Positions 24,825-33,117 of a DNA stretch of 64,000 nucleotides are shown piece by piece. Position 1 is the first letter of the stretch, and every line of letters starts with the position of its first letter. Source of the stretch: Kribbella sp. CA-293567 (lineage in GTDB: Bacteria; Actinomycetota; Actinomycetes; Propionibacteriales; Kribbellaceae); NCBI RefSeq assembly GCF_027627575.1, contig NZ_CP114065.1, positions 2,232,001 through 2,296,000 on the forward strand. The letters run 5' to 3'. A model generated the notes under the pieces. That model worked only from the letters and a program-made list of their open reading frames with translations, did no database searches and was not told where the DNA came from. A program made the translations under genes and the position numbers.

Positions 24825-26550
24825 CGCGATACCACCGCCCGGATCGGACGAGCGGCTCGGGTACGAGCGCCTCGGCAAGGCACTGTTGACAGACAATGGC
24901 CGGGTCATCGGTACGCCGCAGGCGACGACCATCGCGGTCGAGGCGCTGGCTGCGCGGATGCGCTCGTCGACCCTCGAGCTGGCGTTGGCCGCAACGGGCC
25001 TCGTCGTCGGTAGCGACATGGTCGGCCGGCTGGGTGACAGCCGGTACGTGCTGCTCCCGTACGACGAGCGCTATCCGTCGAAGGGTGCCGACGTACTGCA
25101 CTCGGACGAGCTCGGCTCCACCCAGTACCGGCCGTTTGCGCATCGTGCCATCCGGATGGACACCGCGGAGGCTGAGCGTCTCGTGCGGATGATCGCGACC
25201 AGCGAGCTGATGGGTGCTTGGTCGCACGGTTCGAGTCACAATGCCCGGGCGCTGGCGCTGCAGGAGATCACCGCTGGTGAGTTCGGGCTGTCCGGGGTAC
25301 GGCGCTCGCAGCTGGATGGTGATACCCGGTGGAAAGTGGAGCGCGAGCTCAGGTACAACACGGATGCGTTGACCGACTTCGTGCGGACGCAGTACGCGAT
25401 GACCCAGGAGCTTCTGCAAGCGCGCGGGATCACCGAACTGGTCTCGTACCGGGCACAGATCTGGTCGGCCGAGGAACGGCCGCCGTGGGGTGAGACCAAT
25501 CCGGGCCAGGTCGTCGAGGCTCCGCAGCGACCGCTGGCCGGCTGGTCGCCTGACCGTCAGGTGATCGCGGACTGGCTGAAGGCACGGCGAAAGCCAGGCG
25601 TGATCCTCGCCGCGCGGCACTCGGCGCGGGATGTGGTCTCGCTCCCGATGACCGGGATGGGGCTGCTGAGCCAGAAAAGATGGGTGACGCTGCCTGGCGA
25701 TCACCAGGCGGTGGTGGATGGTGTCGTGTCCGATCAGCTGATCGACGAGCGGAAGCGGTCGGCGGTGGTCGCCGGTTCGGCGCCTGCCGGCAGCCTTTCC
25801 GGGGCGACGCGGGCAGTCGGTCCTGATCGGCAGCCGCACCTGGTCGCGGCGCGACCGCGAGCGCCGGACGAGCTGGATGCCCGCATCGGGCGAATCCTCG
25901 ACGACAAAGAGGAAGTGCCGCCGTGGTGGCCGCGCGACGACTCCGGCTACAGCATTGCCCGCCGGGATCTGGAATTCCTGCGCATCGATCCGCGGCACGT
26001 GCGGTGGATGCTCACCGGCAAGTCGCCGATGGGCCTGACCCCCAGGCTGTACCAGCAGTTCGCCGGCGAACTGCTGAATGCGCTCGACCAGGACCGGATC
26101 AAGGCATCACAGGTCGACATCCGGCTCAAGGGCACCGCGGCCGGGTTCTTCTCAGGTCTGCGCAAGACGCTGCCCACCGAGGCGGAGTTGGCCGGCCAGC
26201 CGGACGCGCTGGAACGGATGCGGGAGTGGTTCGGCAGCGACGAGAGGAGGCCGCTGCGCCGTCCGTACGACGCGATGTACAGGCTCGGTCTCGAGCCGGA
26301 GCCGAGTGACTACGACCTCGACATCAACAGCACGGCTGCGGTCCGAGTGGCCCGGGCCTACTGGCGCGACCGGCACGGCGACCGTTACCCCGGGGACTTC
26401 ATGGGCGGCCATGGCTACCTCGACGAGCAGGCGGTCGTCGGGCCGAGTGCTTCGCGCGGGCAGACCGCGATGGCCGCGGTGCGACCTGATCATCTGCGCC
26501 GGGCCGCCGGTCGTGAGCACCACTCCAGGCAGCGTGTCGGGCGCGGCTGA
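24814..26550 (+). CDS. Two-domain protein: degenerate ADP-ribosyltransferase-like part plus nucleotidyltransferase-like part
   Basis: A 578-residue cytoplasmic protein. Residues 170-300 follow the R-S-E ADP-ribosyltransferase pattern: helix DFVRTQYAMTQELLQARGI, strand ELVSYRAQ (candidate Arg213), PLAGWSPDRQVIADW (candidate STS motif) and SLPMTGMGLLSQKRWVTLPG, where the catalytic ExE would be Q287-K-R289, so activity may be lost. Residues 370-540 contain VDIRLKGTAAGFFSG and SDYDLDINS, resembling the G-S and DxD motifs of nucleotidyltransferases, with GYSIARRDLEFL before them. Both calls are pattern-based inference. GGAG precedes the start. Sits between the PHP gene and pheS. Confidence 0.6.
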   Translation: MATDAIPPPGSDERLGYERLGKALLTDNGRVIGTPQATTIAVEALAARMRSSTLELALAATGLVVGSDMVGRLGDSRYVLLPYDERYPSKGADVLHSDELGSTQYRPFAHRAIRMDTAEAERLVRMIATSELMGAWSHGSSHNARALALQEITAGEFGLSGVRRSQLDGDTRWKVERELRYNTDALTDFVRTQYAMTQELLQARGITELVSYRAQIWSAEERPPWGETNPGQVVEAPQRPLAGWSPDRQVIADWLKARRKPGVILAARHSARDVVSLPMTGMGLLSQKRWVTLPGDHQAVVDGVVSDQLIDERKRSAVVAGSAPAGSLSGATRAVGPDRQPHLVAARPRAPDELDARIGRILDDKEEVPPWWPRDDSGYSIARRDLEFLRIDPRHVRWMLTGKSPMGLTPRLYQQFAGELLNALDQDRIKASQVDIRLKGTAAGFFSGLRKTLPTEAELAGQPDALERMREWFGSDERRPLRRPYDAMYRLGLEPEPSDYDLDINSTAAVRVARAYWRDRHGDRYPGDFMGGHGYLDEQAVVGPSASRGQTAMAAVRPDHLRRAAGREHHSRQRVGRG

Positions 26551-26699
26551 TGGCTACTTCTCGAGTCCAGCTTGCAGTCCGTCGAGCAGGCTCTGCCGCC
26601 CGGGACCGGGGGTTGTGGACGGCCGATTCACGTTCGGGGCCTGTGGGTTCCTAGACTGCTTTGAGCAAATCGGTGATCAGCTACCCCGGGAAGAGAGTC
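26551..26699 (+). promoter_or_regulatory. pheS leader region
   Basis: This 149-base gap should hold the pheST promoter. The best pair I find is TTCACG (26627-26632) and TAGACT (26652-26657) with a 19-base spacer, which is weak. No T-box or other leader RNA was recognised. Confidence 0.3.
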
Positions 26700-27809
26700 A
26701 TGTCCGGTCCCAACAAGAACTACGACCCCGTCGAGGTCACTCCTCTGCATGCCGACGAGGTCGAGCGGGCGCGCGACGAGGCTCTGGCTGCCTTCGCGAA
26801 GGCAGCCGATCTGGCCGCTCTGCAGGAGGCCAAGGCCGGGCATCTCGGCGAGCGGTCACCGATCGCGCTGGCCAACCGCGAGATCGGTGCGTTGCCGCCG
26901 CAGGGGCGCAAGGAGGCCGGTCAGCGGATCGGGTCCGCCCGCAAGGTGATCAACGAGGCGTTCGCCGCTCGGCTCGCGGTGCTGGAGGCCGAGCACGAGG
27001 AGCGGATGCTGGCCACCGAGCGCGTCGACGTGACGCTGCCGTGGCACTCCCCCGAGCTCGGCGCGCGGCATCCGCTGTCGCTGATCTCCGAGCAGGTCGC
27101 CGACGTGTTCAGCGCGCTCGGCTGGGACGTCGCCGAGGGCCCCGAGATCGAGGCTGAGTGGCTCAACTTCGACGCGCTGAACTTCCAGCCCGACCACCCG
27201 GCGCGGCAGATGCAGGACACCTTCTTCGTCGACCCGCCCGGGTCCGGGACGGTACTGCGGACGCACACCTCACCGGTGCAGGCGCGGTCGATGCTGACCC
27301 GCAAGCCACCGATCTACGTGATCTGTCCCGGCCGGGTGTTCCGCACCGACGAGCTGGACGCGACCCACACGCCGGTCTTCTACCAGGTCGAGGGCCTGGT
27401 GGTGGACGAGGGCATCACGCTCGCGCACCTGAAGGGCACGCTCGACCACTTCGTGGTGTCGATGTTCGGGGAGGGGCTGGAGGCGCGGTTGCGGCCGAAC
27501 TTCTTCCCGTTCACCGAGCCGTCGGCCGAGGTCGACCTGAAGTGCTTCGTCTGCCGGGGCGCGTCGGTCGGCAACCCGGAGCGGCCCTGCCGCACCTGTG
27601 GCAGTGAGGGCTGGATCGAGTGGGGCGGCTGCGGAGTCGTCAACCCGCGAGTGCTGCAGGCGTGTGGCATCGACCCCGAGCGGTACTCCGGATTCGCGTT
27701 CGGAATGGGCCTGGAGCGGACGCTGATGTTCCGCAACGGGGTGGAGGACATGCGGGACATGGTCGAGGGTGACGTGCGGTTCAGCCGCCAGTTCGGGATG
27801 GAGATCTGA
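26700..27809 (+). CDS. pheS: Phenylalanyl-tRNA synthetase alpha subunit
   Basis: A 369-residue class II synthetase subunit that, with PheT, charges tRNA-Phe. After an N-terminal coiled-coil-like helix region come the motifs [22 protein letters not shown] (motif 2 region), [25 protein letters not shown] and motif 3 [10 protein letters not shown]. Four cysteines (CFVC, CRTC) near 250-270 could bind metal. I chose ATG at 26700 after GAAGAGAG; an in-frame start 13 codons upstream is less likely. Its stop overlaps the pheT start (TGATG). Confidence 0.96.
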   Translation: MSGPNKNYDPVEVTPLHADEVERARDEALAAFAKAADLAALQEAKAGHLGERSPIALANREIGALPPQGRKEAGQRIGSARKVINEAFAARLAVLEAEHEERMLATERVDVTLPWHSPELGARHPLSLISEQVADVFSALGWDVAEGPEIEAEWLNFDALNFQPDHPARQMQDTFFVDPPGSGTVLRTHTSPVQARSMLTRKPPIYVICPGRVFRTDELDATHTPVFYQVEGLVVDEGITLAHLKGTLDHFVVSMFGEGLEARLRPNFFPFTEPSAEVDLKCFVCRGASVGNPERPCRTCGSEGWIEWGGCGVVNPRVLQACGIDPERYSGFAFGMGLERTLMFRNGVEDMRDMVEGDVRFSRQFGMEI

Positions 27810-30307
27810 TGCGGGTCCCACTGTCATGGCTTCGTGAGTACGTCGAGCTGCCGGCCGGCGTCACCGGCCGCGAGGTCGGCGAGAAGCTGGTCCGTGCCGG
27901 GCTCGAGGTCGAGACCGTCGACGAGGCGGGCGGCGGCCTGACCGGTCCGCTGGTGGTCGGCAAGGTGCTCAGCTACGAGCCGGAGCCGCAGAAGAACGGC
28001 AAGACCATCCGCTGGTGCTCGCTCGACATCGGCAACGACGAGCCGCAGTGGGTGGTCTGCGGTGCGAGCAACTTCGAGGTCGGCGACCTGGTCGTCGTCG
28101 TGCTGCCGGGTGCCGTGCTGCCCGGTGGGTTCGCGATCTCGGCGCGCAAGACCTACGGGCACGTCTCCAGCGGGATGATCTGCTCTTCGTCGGAGCTCGG
28201 TCTGGGCGACGACGGCACGCACGGCATCGTCGTGCTGGAGCCGGGGGAGGCCGAGGTCGGGACCGACGCGATCGAGCTGCTCGGGCTGCGCGACGACGTG
28301 CTCGACATCGCGGTGACGCCGGATCGGGGCTACTGCCTGTCGATTCGCGGGGTCGCCCGCGAGGCCGCCACGGCGTACGGGGTGGAGCTGAAGGACCCGG
28401 CCACGCTGACGCTGACCGGTTCGCAGTCCGGTGGCTATCCGGTGCGGGTCGAGGACACCGAGGCGTGCAGCGTCTTCGTGACCCGCACGGTCACCGGGAT
28501 CGACCCGGCGGCGCCGTCGCCGCGGTGGTTGCAGCAGCGGCTGGTGATGTCGGGGATGCGGCCGATCTCGATCGGGGTCGACGTCACGAACTACGTGATG
28601 CTGGAGCTCGGGCAGCCGATCCACGGCTACGACAAGGCCCGGCTGACCGGCGACCTCGTCGTACGGCGCGCGACGGCCGGCGAGAAGCTGATGACGCTGG
28701 ACGACCAGACCCGGGAGCTGGACGCCGAGGACCTGCTGATCACCGACGACTCCGGCCCGATCGGCATCGCCGGCGTGATGGGCGGCGCGTCCACCGAGAT
28801 CTCCGCCGCCACCACCGACGTGGTGATCGAGGCGGCACACTTCCACCCGATCGTGACCGCGCGGTCGTCGCGGCGGCACAAGTTGTCGTCCGAGGCGTCG
28901 CGCCGGTTCGAGCGTGAGGTCGACCCGCAGCTCCCGCGGTACGCCGCCCAGCGGGTCGCCGACCTGCTGGCCGAGCTGGCCGGCGGCACGATCCTGCCGG
29001 ACGAGACCGTCATCGACACGCACGTACTGCCTGCGCCGGTGACGATTCGCGCCGACCACGCGGCTCGCGTCGCCGGCGCCGACATCTCCGTCCAAGAAAC
29101 CCTTCAGCACCTTCGGGCTGTCGGTTGCACTGTTCAGGAGACCACTGCACTTCCTGCGCCTTCCGACCTGATCAGTCTGTCCGCGCCGTCGTGGCGGCCT
29201 GATCTGCGGGACCCCAACGACTTCGCCGAAGAGGTCATCCGGCTGTTCGGGTTCGACAACGTGCCGTCGGTGCTGCCGAAGGCGCCTGGTGGCAAGGGGC
29301 TGACCGTTGCCCAGCAGCGTCGCCGCCGGATCGCCACCGCGCTGGTGGGCGCCGGGTTGACCGAGGTTGTCTCCTACCCGTTCGTGGGCGACGCCGACTT
29401 CGACGCGATGGGGCTGCCGGCCGACGACGCTCGCCGGACGACGGTGAAGCTCGCCAACCCGTTGTCGGACGAAGAGCCGTCCATGCAGACCACGTTGCTG
29501 CCGACGCTGCTGCGCACTGCCGAGCGCAACGCCGGCCGGGGAGCCACCGATCTGGCGATCTTCCAGACCAGCTTGGTGTTCCTGCCGCGCGCGGAGTCGA
29601 AGCCGGCGCCGCTGCCGTCGGTCGCGCAACGGCCGAGCGACGAAGAGATCCAGGCGCTGTACGACGCGCTGCCGCACCAGCCCCTGCACCTCGGAGTCGT
29701 GCTGAGCGGTTCGCGCACGCCGACCGGCTGGTGGGGCAAGGGGCAGCCGTCGGGCTGGGCCGACGCGGTGCAGATCGCCCGGTCGGTCGCCGCCGTGGTC
29801 GGTGTCGAGCCGGTACTGCGCAACGTCGAGCTCGCGCCGTGGCACCCCGGCCGCTGCGCCGAGGTCTCGGTCGGTGACCAGGTCATCGGGCACGCCGGCG
29901 AGCTGCATCCCAAGGTGTGTCAGGCGTTCGGGTTGCCGGCGCGGTCGAGTGCGGTCGAGCTCGATCTCGACGCGCTGATGGCGGCCGGTCCGTCGTCGGT
30001 GGTCGCGCACCCGTTCTCGTCGTACCCGGTCGCCAAGGAGGACGTCGCGCTGATCGTCGGGGCGGAGGTCGCGGCGGCCGAGGTCGAGGCGGCCCTGGTC
30101 GAAGGTGCGGGGGAGTTGCTGGAGTCGATCCGGCTGTTCGACCTGTACACCGGCGAGCAGATCGGCGAGGGCAAGAAGTCGCTCGCCTTCGCGCTGCGTT
30201 TCCGTGCCGCCGACCGCACGCTGACCGAGACCGAGGTCAGCGCCGCTCGGCAGGCGGCCGTCCAGGTGACGGTCGACCGTTTCGGCGCAGTTCAGCGCGT
30301 CGGCTGA
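27809..30307 (+). CDS. pheT: Phenylalanyl-tRNA synthetase beta subunit
   Basis: An 832-residue subunit of the alpha2-beta2 enzyme. Domains in order: N-terminal [12 protein letters not shown], tRNA-binding EMAP/OB domain (about 40-150, with [12 protein letters not shown]), B3/B4 editing domain (about 205-380, with [19 protein letters not shown]), B5, the catalytic-like core, and the C-terminal anticodon-binding FDX-ACB domain (about 740-832, ending [10 protein letters not shown]). Length is typical. Translationally coupled to pheS. Confidence 0.97.
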   Translation: MRVPLSWLREYVELPAGVTGREVGEKLVRAGLEVETVDEAGGGLTGPLVVGKVLSYEPEPQKNGKTIRWCSLDIGNDEPQWVVCGASNFEVGDLVVVVLPGAVLPGGFAISARKTYGHVSSGMICSSSELGLGDDGTHGIVVLEPGEAEVGTDAIELLGLRDDVLDIAVTPDRGYCLSIRGVAREAATAYGVELKDPATLTLTGSQSGGYPVRVEDTEACSVFVTRTVTGIDPAAPSPRWLQQRLVMSGMRPISIGVDVTNYVMLELGQPIHGYDKARLTGDLVVRRATAGEKLMTLDDQTRELDAEDLLITDDSGPIGIAGVMGGASTEISAATTDVVIEAAHFHPIVTARSSRRHKLSSEASRRFEREVDPQLPRYAAQRVADLLAELAGGTILPDETVIDTHVLPAPVTIRADHAARVAGADISVQETLQHLRAVGCTVQETTALPAPSDLISLSAPSWRPDLRDPNDFAEEVIRLFGFDNVPSVLPKAPGGKGLTVAQQRRRRIATALVGAGLTEVVSYPFVGDADFDAMGLPADDARRTTVKLANPLSDEEPSMQTTLLPTLLRTAERNAGRGATDLAIFQTSLVFLPRAESKPAPLPSVAQRPSDEEIQALYDALPHQPLHLGVVLSGSRTPTGWWGKGQPSGWADAVQIARSVAAVVGVEPVLRNVELAPWHPGRCAEVSVGDQVIGHAGELHPKVCQAFGLPARSSAVELDLDALMAAGPSSVVAHPFSSYPVAKEDVALIVGAEVAAAEVEAALVEGAGELLESIRLFDLYTGEQIGEGKKSLAFALRFRAADRTLTETEVSAARQAAVQVTVDRFGAVQRVG

Positions 30308-30311
30308 GCCG

Positions 30312-30518
30312 GTGAACAGGATCGCTCCGGCCTTCCCGCCGGTACGAAGCATCTCTGTCGAGCCGTCTCGCGCCCCGCAGGCGCGAGGCGGGTCCGGCGC
30401 CGCGAGCCGGGCGGGTGGTGCGAGCCGAGCGGGTGCCGCGAACTGGGCGGGTGCCGCGAACCGGGCGGGTGCCGCGAGCCGGGCGGTCGCGAACGGCACG
30501 AACGCGCCGGAGCGATGA
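30312..30518 (+). CDS. Possible 68-residue repeat protein between pheT and the GGT gene
   Basis: A frame from GTG 30312 to TGA 30518 fills the whole gap between pheT and the next gene, ending in an ATGA overlap with it. Residues 31-60 are five copies of a six-residue unit of the type ASRAGA. No ribosome binding site is visible and the composition is simple, so it may be non-coding. Confidence 0.25.
   Translation: MNRIAPAFPPVRSISVEPSRAPQARGGSGAASRAGGASRAGAANWAGAANRAGAASRAVANGTNAPER
30399..30488. repeat. Five tandem 18-base repeats
   Basis: Five units based on GCCGCGAGCCGGGCGGGT follow each other at 30399, 30417, 30435, 30453 and 30471, with one to four changes each; the last unit is altered at its end. 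The period keeps reading frame (six codons). The array lies in the 207 bases between pheT and the GGT-like gene. Confidence 0.85.
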
Positions 30519-32059
30519 GCAACCCGCGGGTGGCGGTGGCGGCTCCGAACGCCGCGGCAGCCGAGGCCGGCGTGCGGGTCGCGGCCGAAGGCGGTAACGC
30601 GGTCGACGCTGCTATCGCTGCCACTCTGGTGACGATGGTCAACGAGATCGGCGTCGTTTCGCCGGCTTCGGGTGGTTTCGTCACCTTGCAGGTCAAGGGT
30701 GGCGAGGCTGTCACCATCGACGGCTGGGTGGAGATGCCTGGGCGTGGCCTGCCGGAGCACAAGTTCGGGCAGGGCGTCTGGGACGTGACGACCGACTACG
30801 GCGGCGGGACGACCACCACGATCGGCCACGGTTCGGTGGCGACGCCGGGTGGGATGAAGGCGCTCGACCTGGCGCATCAGCGCTCGGGCAAGGCGCCGTG
30901 GAGCGAGGTGGTCCGGCCGGCGATCGAGGTCGCGCGGAAGGGATTCCCGCTCAGCCGGACCTCGGGCTACTACCTCGGCTACACCCACGAGATCATCTTC
31001 GGCTGGCACCAGCCCAGCCACGGTGTCGTGCACGAGGCCGACGGCCAGGTGATCAAGGCCGGTACGACGGTGGTGATCCCTGAGCTGGCCGAGGCCCTCG
31101 AGCTGATCGCGGCCGAAGGCGCCGAGACGCTCTACACCGGTGAGCTGGCGGAGTTGCTGGTCCGCGACATGGCCGAGAACGACGGCATCCTGACCGCCGC
31201 GGACCTCGCGGCGTACGAGGCGATCGTGCGGCCGGCCCTGATGGTCCGGCAGAACGGCTGGCGCCTGGCGACCAACCCGCCGCCCGCGGTGGGCGGGGTC
31301 GCGGCGGCCGCCATTCTCGCGCTGCTCGACGGCGTGCCGGGGCAGGGCGCGTGGAACCCGGCCGAGCTGGAGCGCCTGATCGAGGTCCAGCACGCGGTGC
31401 TCGGTCGTCGGCTGGCCGAGCTCGCCGAAGAAGACGTGCGTCAGCTGGAAGGGCAGAAGCTGCTCGACCTCGCGTCTGCCGGAGATCTGCGCGCTCTCGG
31501 CTCACCCAGTACCGCGACGGTCTCCGTGGTCGACGACGAAGGCGACGCCTGCGCGATCACCGTCTCGTCCGGCTACGGCTCCGGCGTGATGACCCCGGGC
31601 ACCGGCATCTGGCTCAACAACGCGCTCGGCGAGCAGGAGCTTCTGCACGGCGGCCCGCACAGCCTCGCGCCCGGCACGCGGCTCACGTCCAACATGGCGC
31701 CGAGTGTCGCCCGCCGCGACAGCGACGGCGCGGTGCTGGCGATCAGCTCGCCAGGTTCCGACCGGATCCCGACCGCCATCGCGCAGGTCTACGCGCTCTA
31801 CACCCACGGCGGGCTGTCCTTGCAGGAAGCCGTCGAGTATCCCCGGCTGCACGTTCGCGTGCGCGACGACATCGTCGTGGACTACGAGGAGGATCTGGCC
31901 GACTCCGGCTTCGTGAGCAGTCTGCCGAGCCGTCCGATGCCGCCGCACTCGATGTACTTCGGCGGCGTCGCGGCGGCCTTCTGGGACCCGGTCGACGGGT
32001 TGCTCACGGTCGGCGATCCCCGGCGTACCGGGGCCGTCGCCGTCTCGCCCCCGACCTGA
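30515..32059 (+). CDS. Gamma-glutamyltransferase-family protein
   Basis: A 514-residue Ntn-hydrolase. Autoproteolysis before a threonine would give large and small subunits; the candidate is Thr333 in SPSTATVSVVDDEG, matching the NTTHxSVVD region of the family. Other family features: AAAEGGNAVDAAIAATLV near the start, GGFVTLQ, LTSNMAPS, and SSPGSDRIPTAI as the oxyanion or glycine-rich region. There is no signal peptide, unlike secreted GGTs, so it may act on cytoplasmic gamma-glutamyl or other amide substrates. The canonical His after the nucleophile is absent. Substrate unsettled. Confidence 0.85.
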   Translation: MSNPRVAVAAPNAAAAEAGVRVAAEGGNAVDAAIAATLVTMVNEIGVVSPASGGFVTLQVKGGEAVTIDGWVEMPGRGLPEHKFGQGVWDVTTDYGGGTTTTIGHGSVATPGGMKALDLAHQRSGKAPWSEVVRPAIEVARKGFPLSRTSGYYLGYTHEIIFGWHQPSHGVVHEADGQVIKAGTTVVIPELAEALELIAAEGAETLYTGELAELLVRDMAENDGILTAADLAAYEAIVRPALMVRQNGWRLATNPPPAVGGVAAAAILALLDGVPGQGAWNPAELERLIEVQHAVLGRRLAELAEEDVRQLEGQKLLDLASAGDLRALGSPSTATVSVVDDEGDACAITVSSGYGSGVMTPGTGIWLNNALGEQELLHGGPHSLAPGTRLTSNMAPSVARRDSDGAVLAISSPGSDRIPTAIAQVYALYTHGGLSLQEAVEYPRLHVRVRDDIVVDYEEDLADSGFVSSLPSRPMPPHSMYFGGVAAAFWDPVDGLLTVGDPRRTGAVAVSPPT

Positions 32060-32145
32060 GACCTGCTACTTTCACCCCCTGCCAACCCAGCCGACCCGAT
32101 CCGCTCGAACGGGACCAGCCAGCTCAGTCGTGGAGGACACCGGAC

Positions 32146-33117
32146 ATGCCGGATCCCGAACTCTCCGTCGTCGTGCCGATGTACGACGAAGAAGAGGTAC
32201 TGCCGATCTTCTTCGAGCGGATGCGCCCCCTGCTGGACGGTCTCGGCATCAGCTACGAGGTGCTGGTCGTCGACGACGGCAGCCGGGACGCGACCGCCCC
32301 GATGCTGCTCGCGGCCGCCGTCGAGTGGCGTCAGCTCCGCGTCGTCCGGCTGCTTCGCAACTCCGGTCACCAGGCCGCGCAGTCGGCCGGCTTCCGGCGC
32401 GCCCGCGGCAGGTACCTGGTCACCATCGACGCCGACCTGCAGGATCCGCCCGAGGTGATCGCCGAGTTGCTGGCCACCGCGCGGGACCAGGACGTCGACG
32501 TCGTGTACGGCGTCCGCTCCGACCGCTCCAGCGACTCCTGGCCGAAGCGCACCACCGCCCGGCTGTACTACCGCCTGATGTGCCGCCTGGTCGGCAAGGA
32601 CGTTCCGTTCGACGCCGCTGACTTCCGGCTGGTTTCGCGCCGGGTCGTGGAAGCGGTCAATGCACTGCCCGAGGACGGCCGAGTCTTCCGGCTAGTGATC
32701 CCGTGGCTGGGCTTTCCCAGCGCGGAGGTCGCCTACGTTCGCGCGGAGCGGGCGGCCGGCGTGACGAAGTACAACTGGTCGAAGATGTTCCGGCTGGCCT
32801 TCGACAGCGTGACCGCCTTCTCGGCGGCGCCGCTGAGGCTGGCCACCTGGTTCGGTCTGCTCGGCGGGCTGTTGTCCGGCCTGTTCGCCGTCAGCGCGCT
32901 GGTGATCAAGCTGTCCGGCAACACCGTCCCCGGCTGGACCTCGACAGTGCTCGCCGTCAGCGTGATCGGCGCGATCCAGTTGCTGTGCCTCGGTCTGCTG
33001 GGGGAGTACGTCGCCCGCTTGTTCCAGTCGAGTCAGGGGCGCCCGCAGTTCCTGATCGGCTACGACAGTCTCGACGACGCCGGGCGTGATGCCCGCGACG
33101 AGGTCCCCACTAGATGA
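32146..33117 (+). CDS. GT2 glycosyltransferase with two C-terminal membrane spans (DPM1/GtrB type)
   Basis: A 323-residue protein. The catalytic domain shows SVVVPMYDEEEVLP, LVVDDGSRDAT, the DXD motif in TIDADLQDPPEV and DAADFRLVSRRVV. Two hydrophobic spans follow (about 230-255 and 265-290). Such enzymes move a sugar from a nucleotide donor onto a polyprenyl phosphate on the inner face of the membrane, for use by a polytopic GT-C enzyme. GGAGG lies ten bases before the ATG. It overlaps the next gene by four bases. Confidence 0.92.
   Translation: MPDPELSVVVPMYDEEEVLPIFFERMRPLLDGLGISYEVLVVDDGSRDATAPMLLAAAVEWRQLRVVRLLRNSGHQAAQSAGFRRARGRYLVTIDADLQDPPEVIAELLATARDQDVDVVYGVRSDRSSDSWPKRTTARLYYRLMCRLVGKDVPFDAADFRLVSRRVVEAVNALPEDGRVFRLVIPWLGFPSAEVAYVRAERAAGVTKYNWSKMFRLAFDSVTAFSAAPLRLATWFGLLGGLLSGLFAVSALVIKLSGNTVPGWTSTVLAVSVIGAIQLLCLGLLGEYVARLFQSSQGRPQFLIGYDSLDDAGRDARDEVPTR

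Noticed and set aside
27824..31393. 1189-codon open frame opposite pheT and the GGT-like gene
   Set aside because: Spans two well-identified genes antisense, with Arg/Asp/Gly-rich sequence typical of GC-rich shadow frames.
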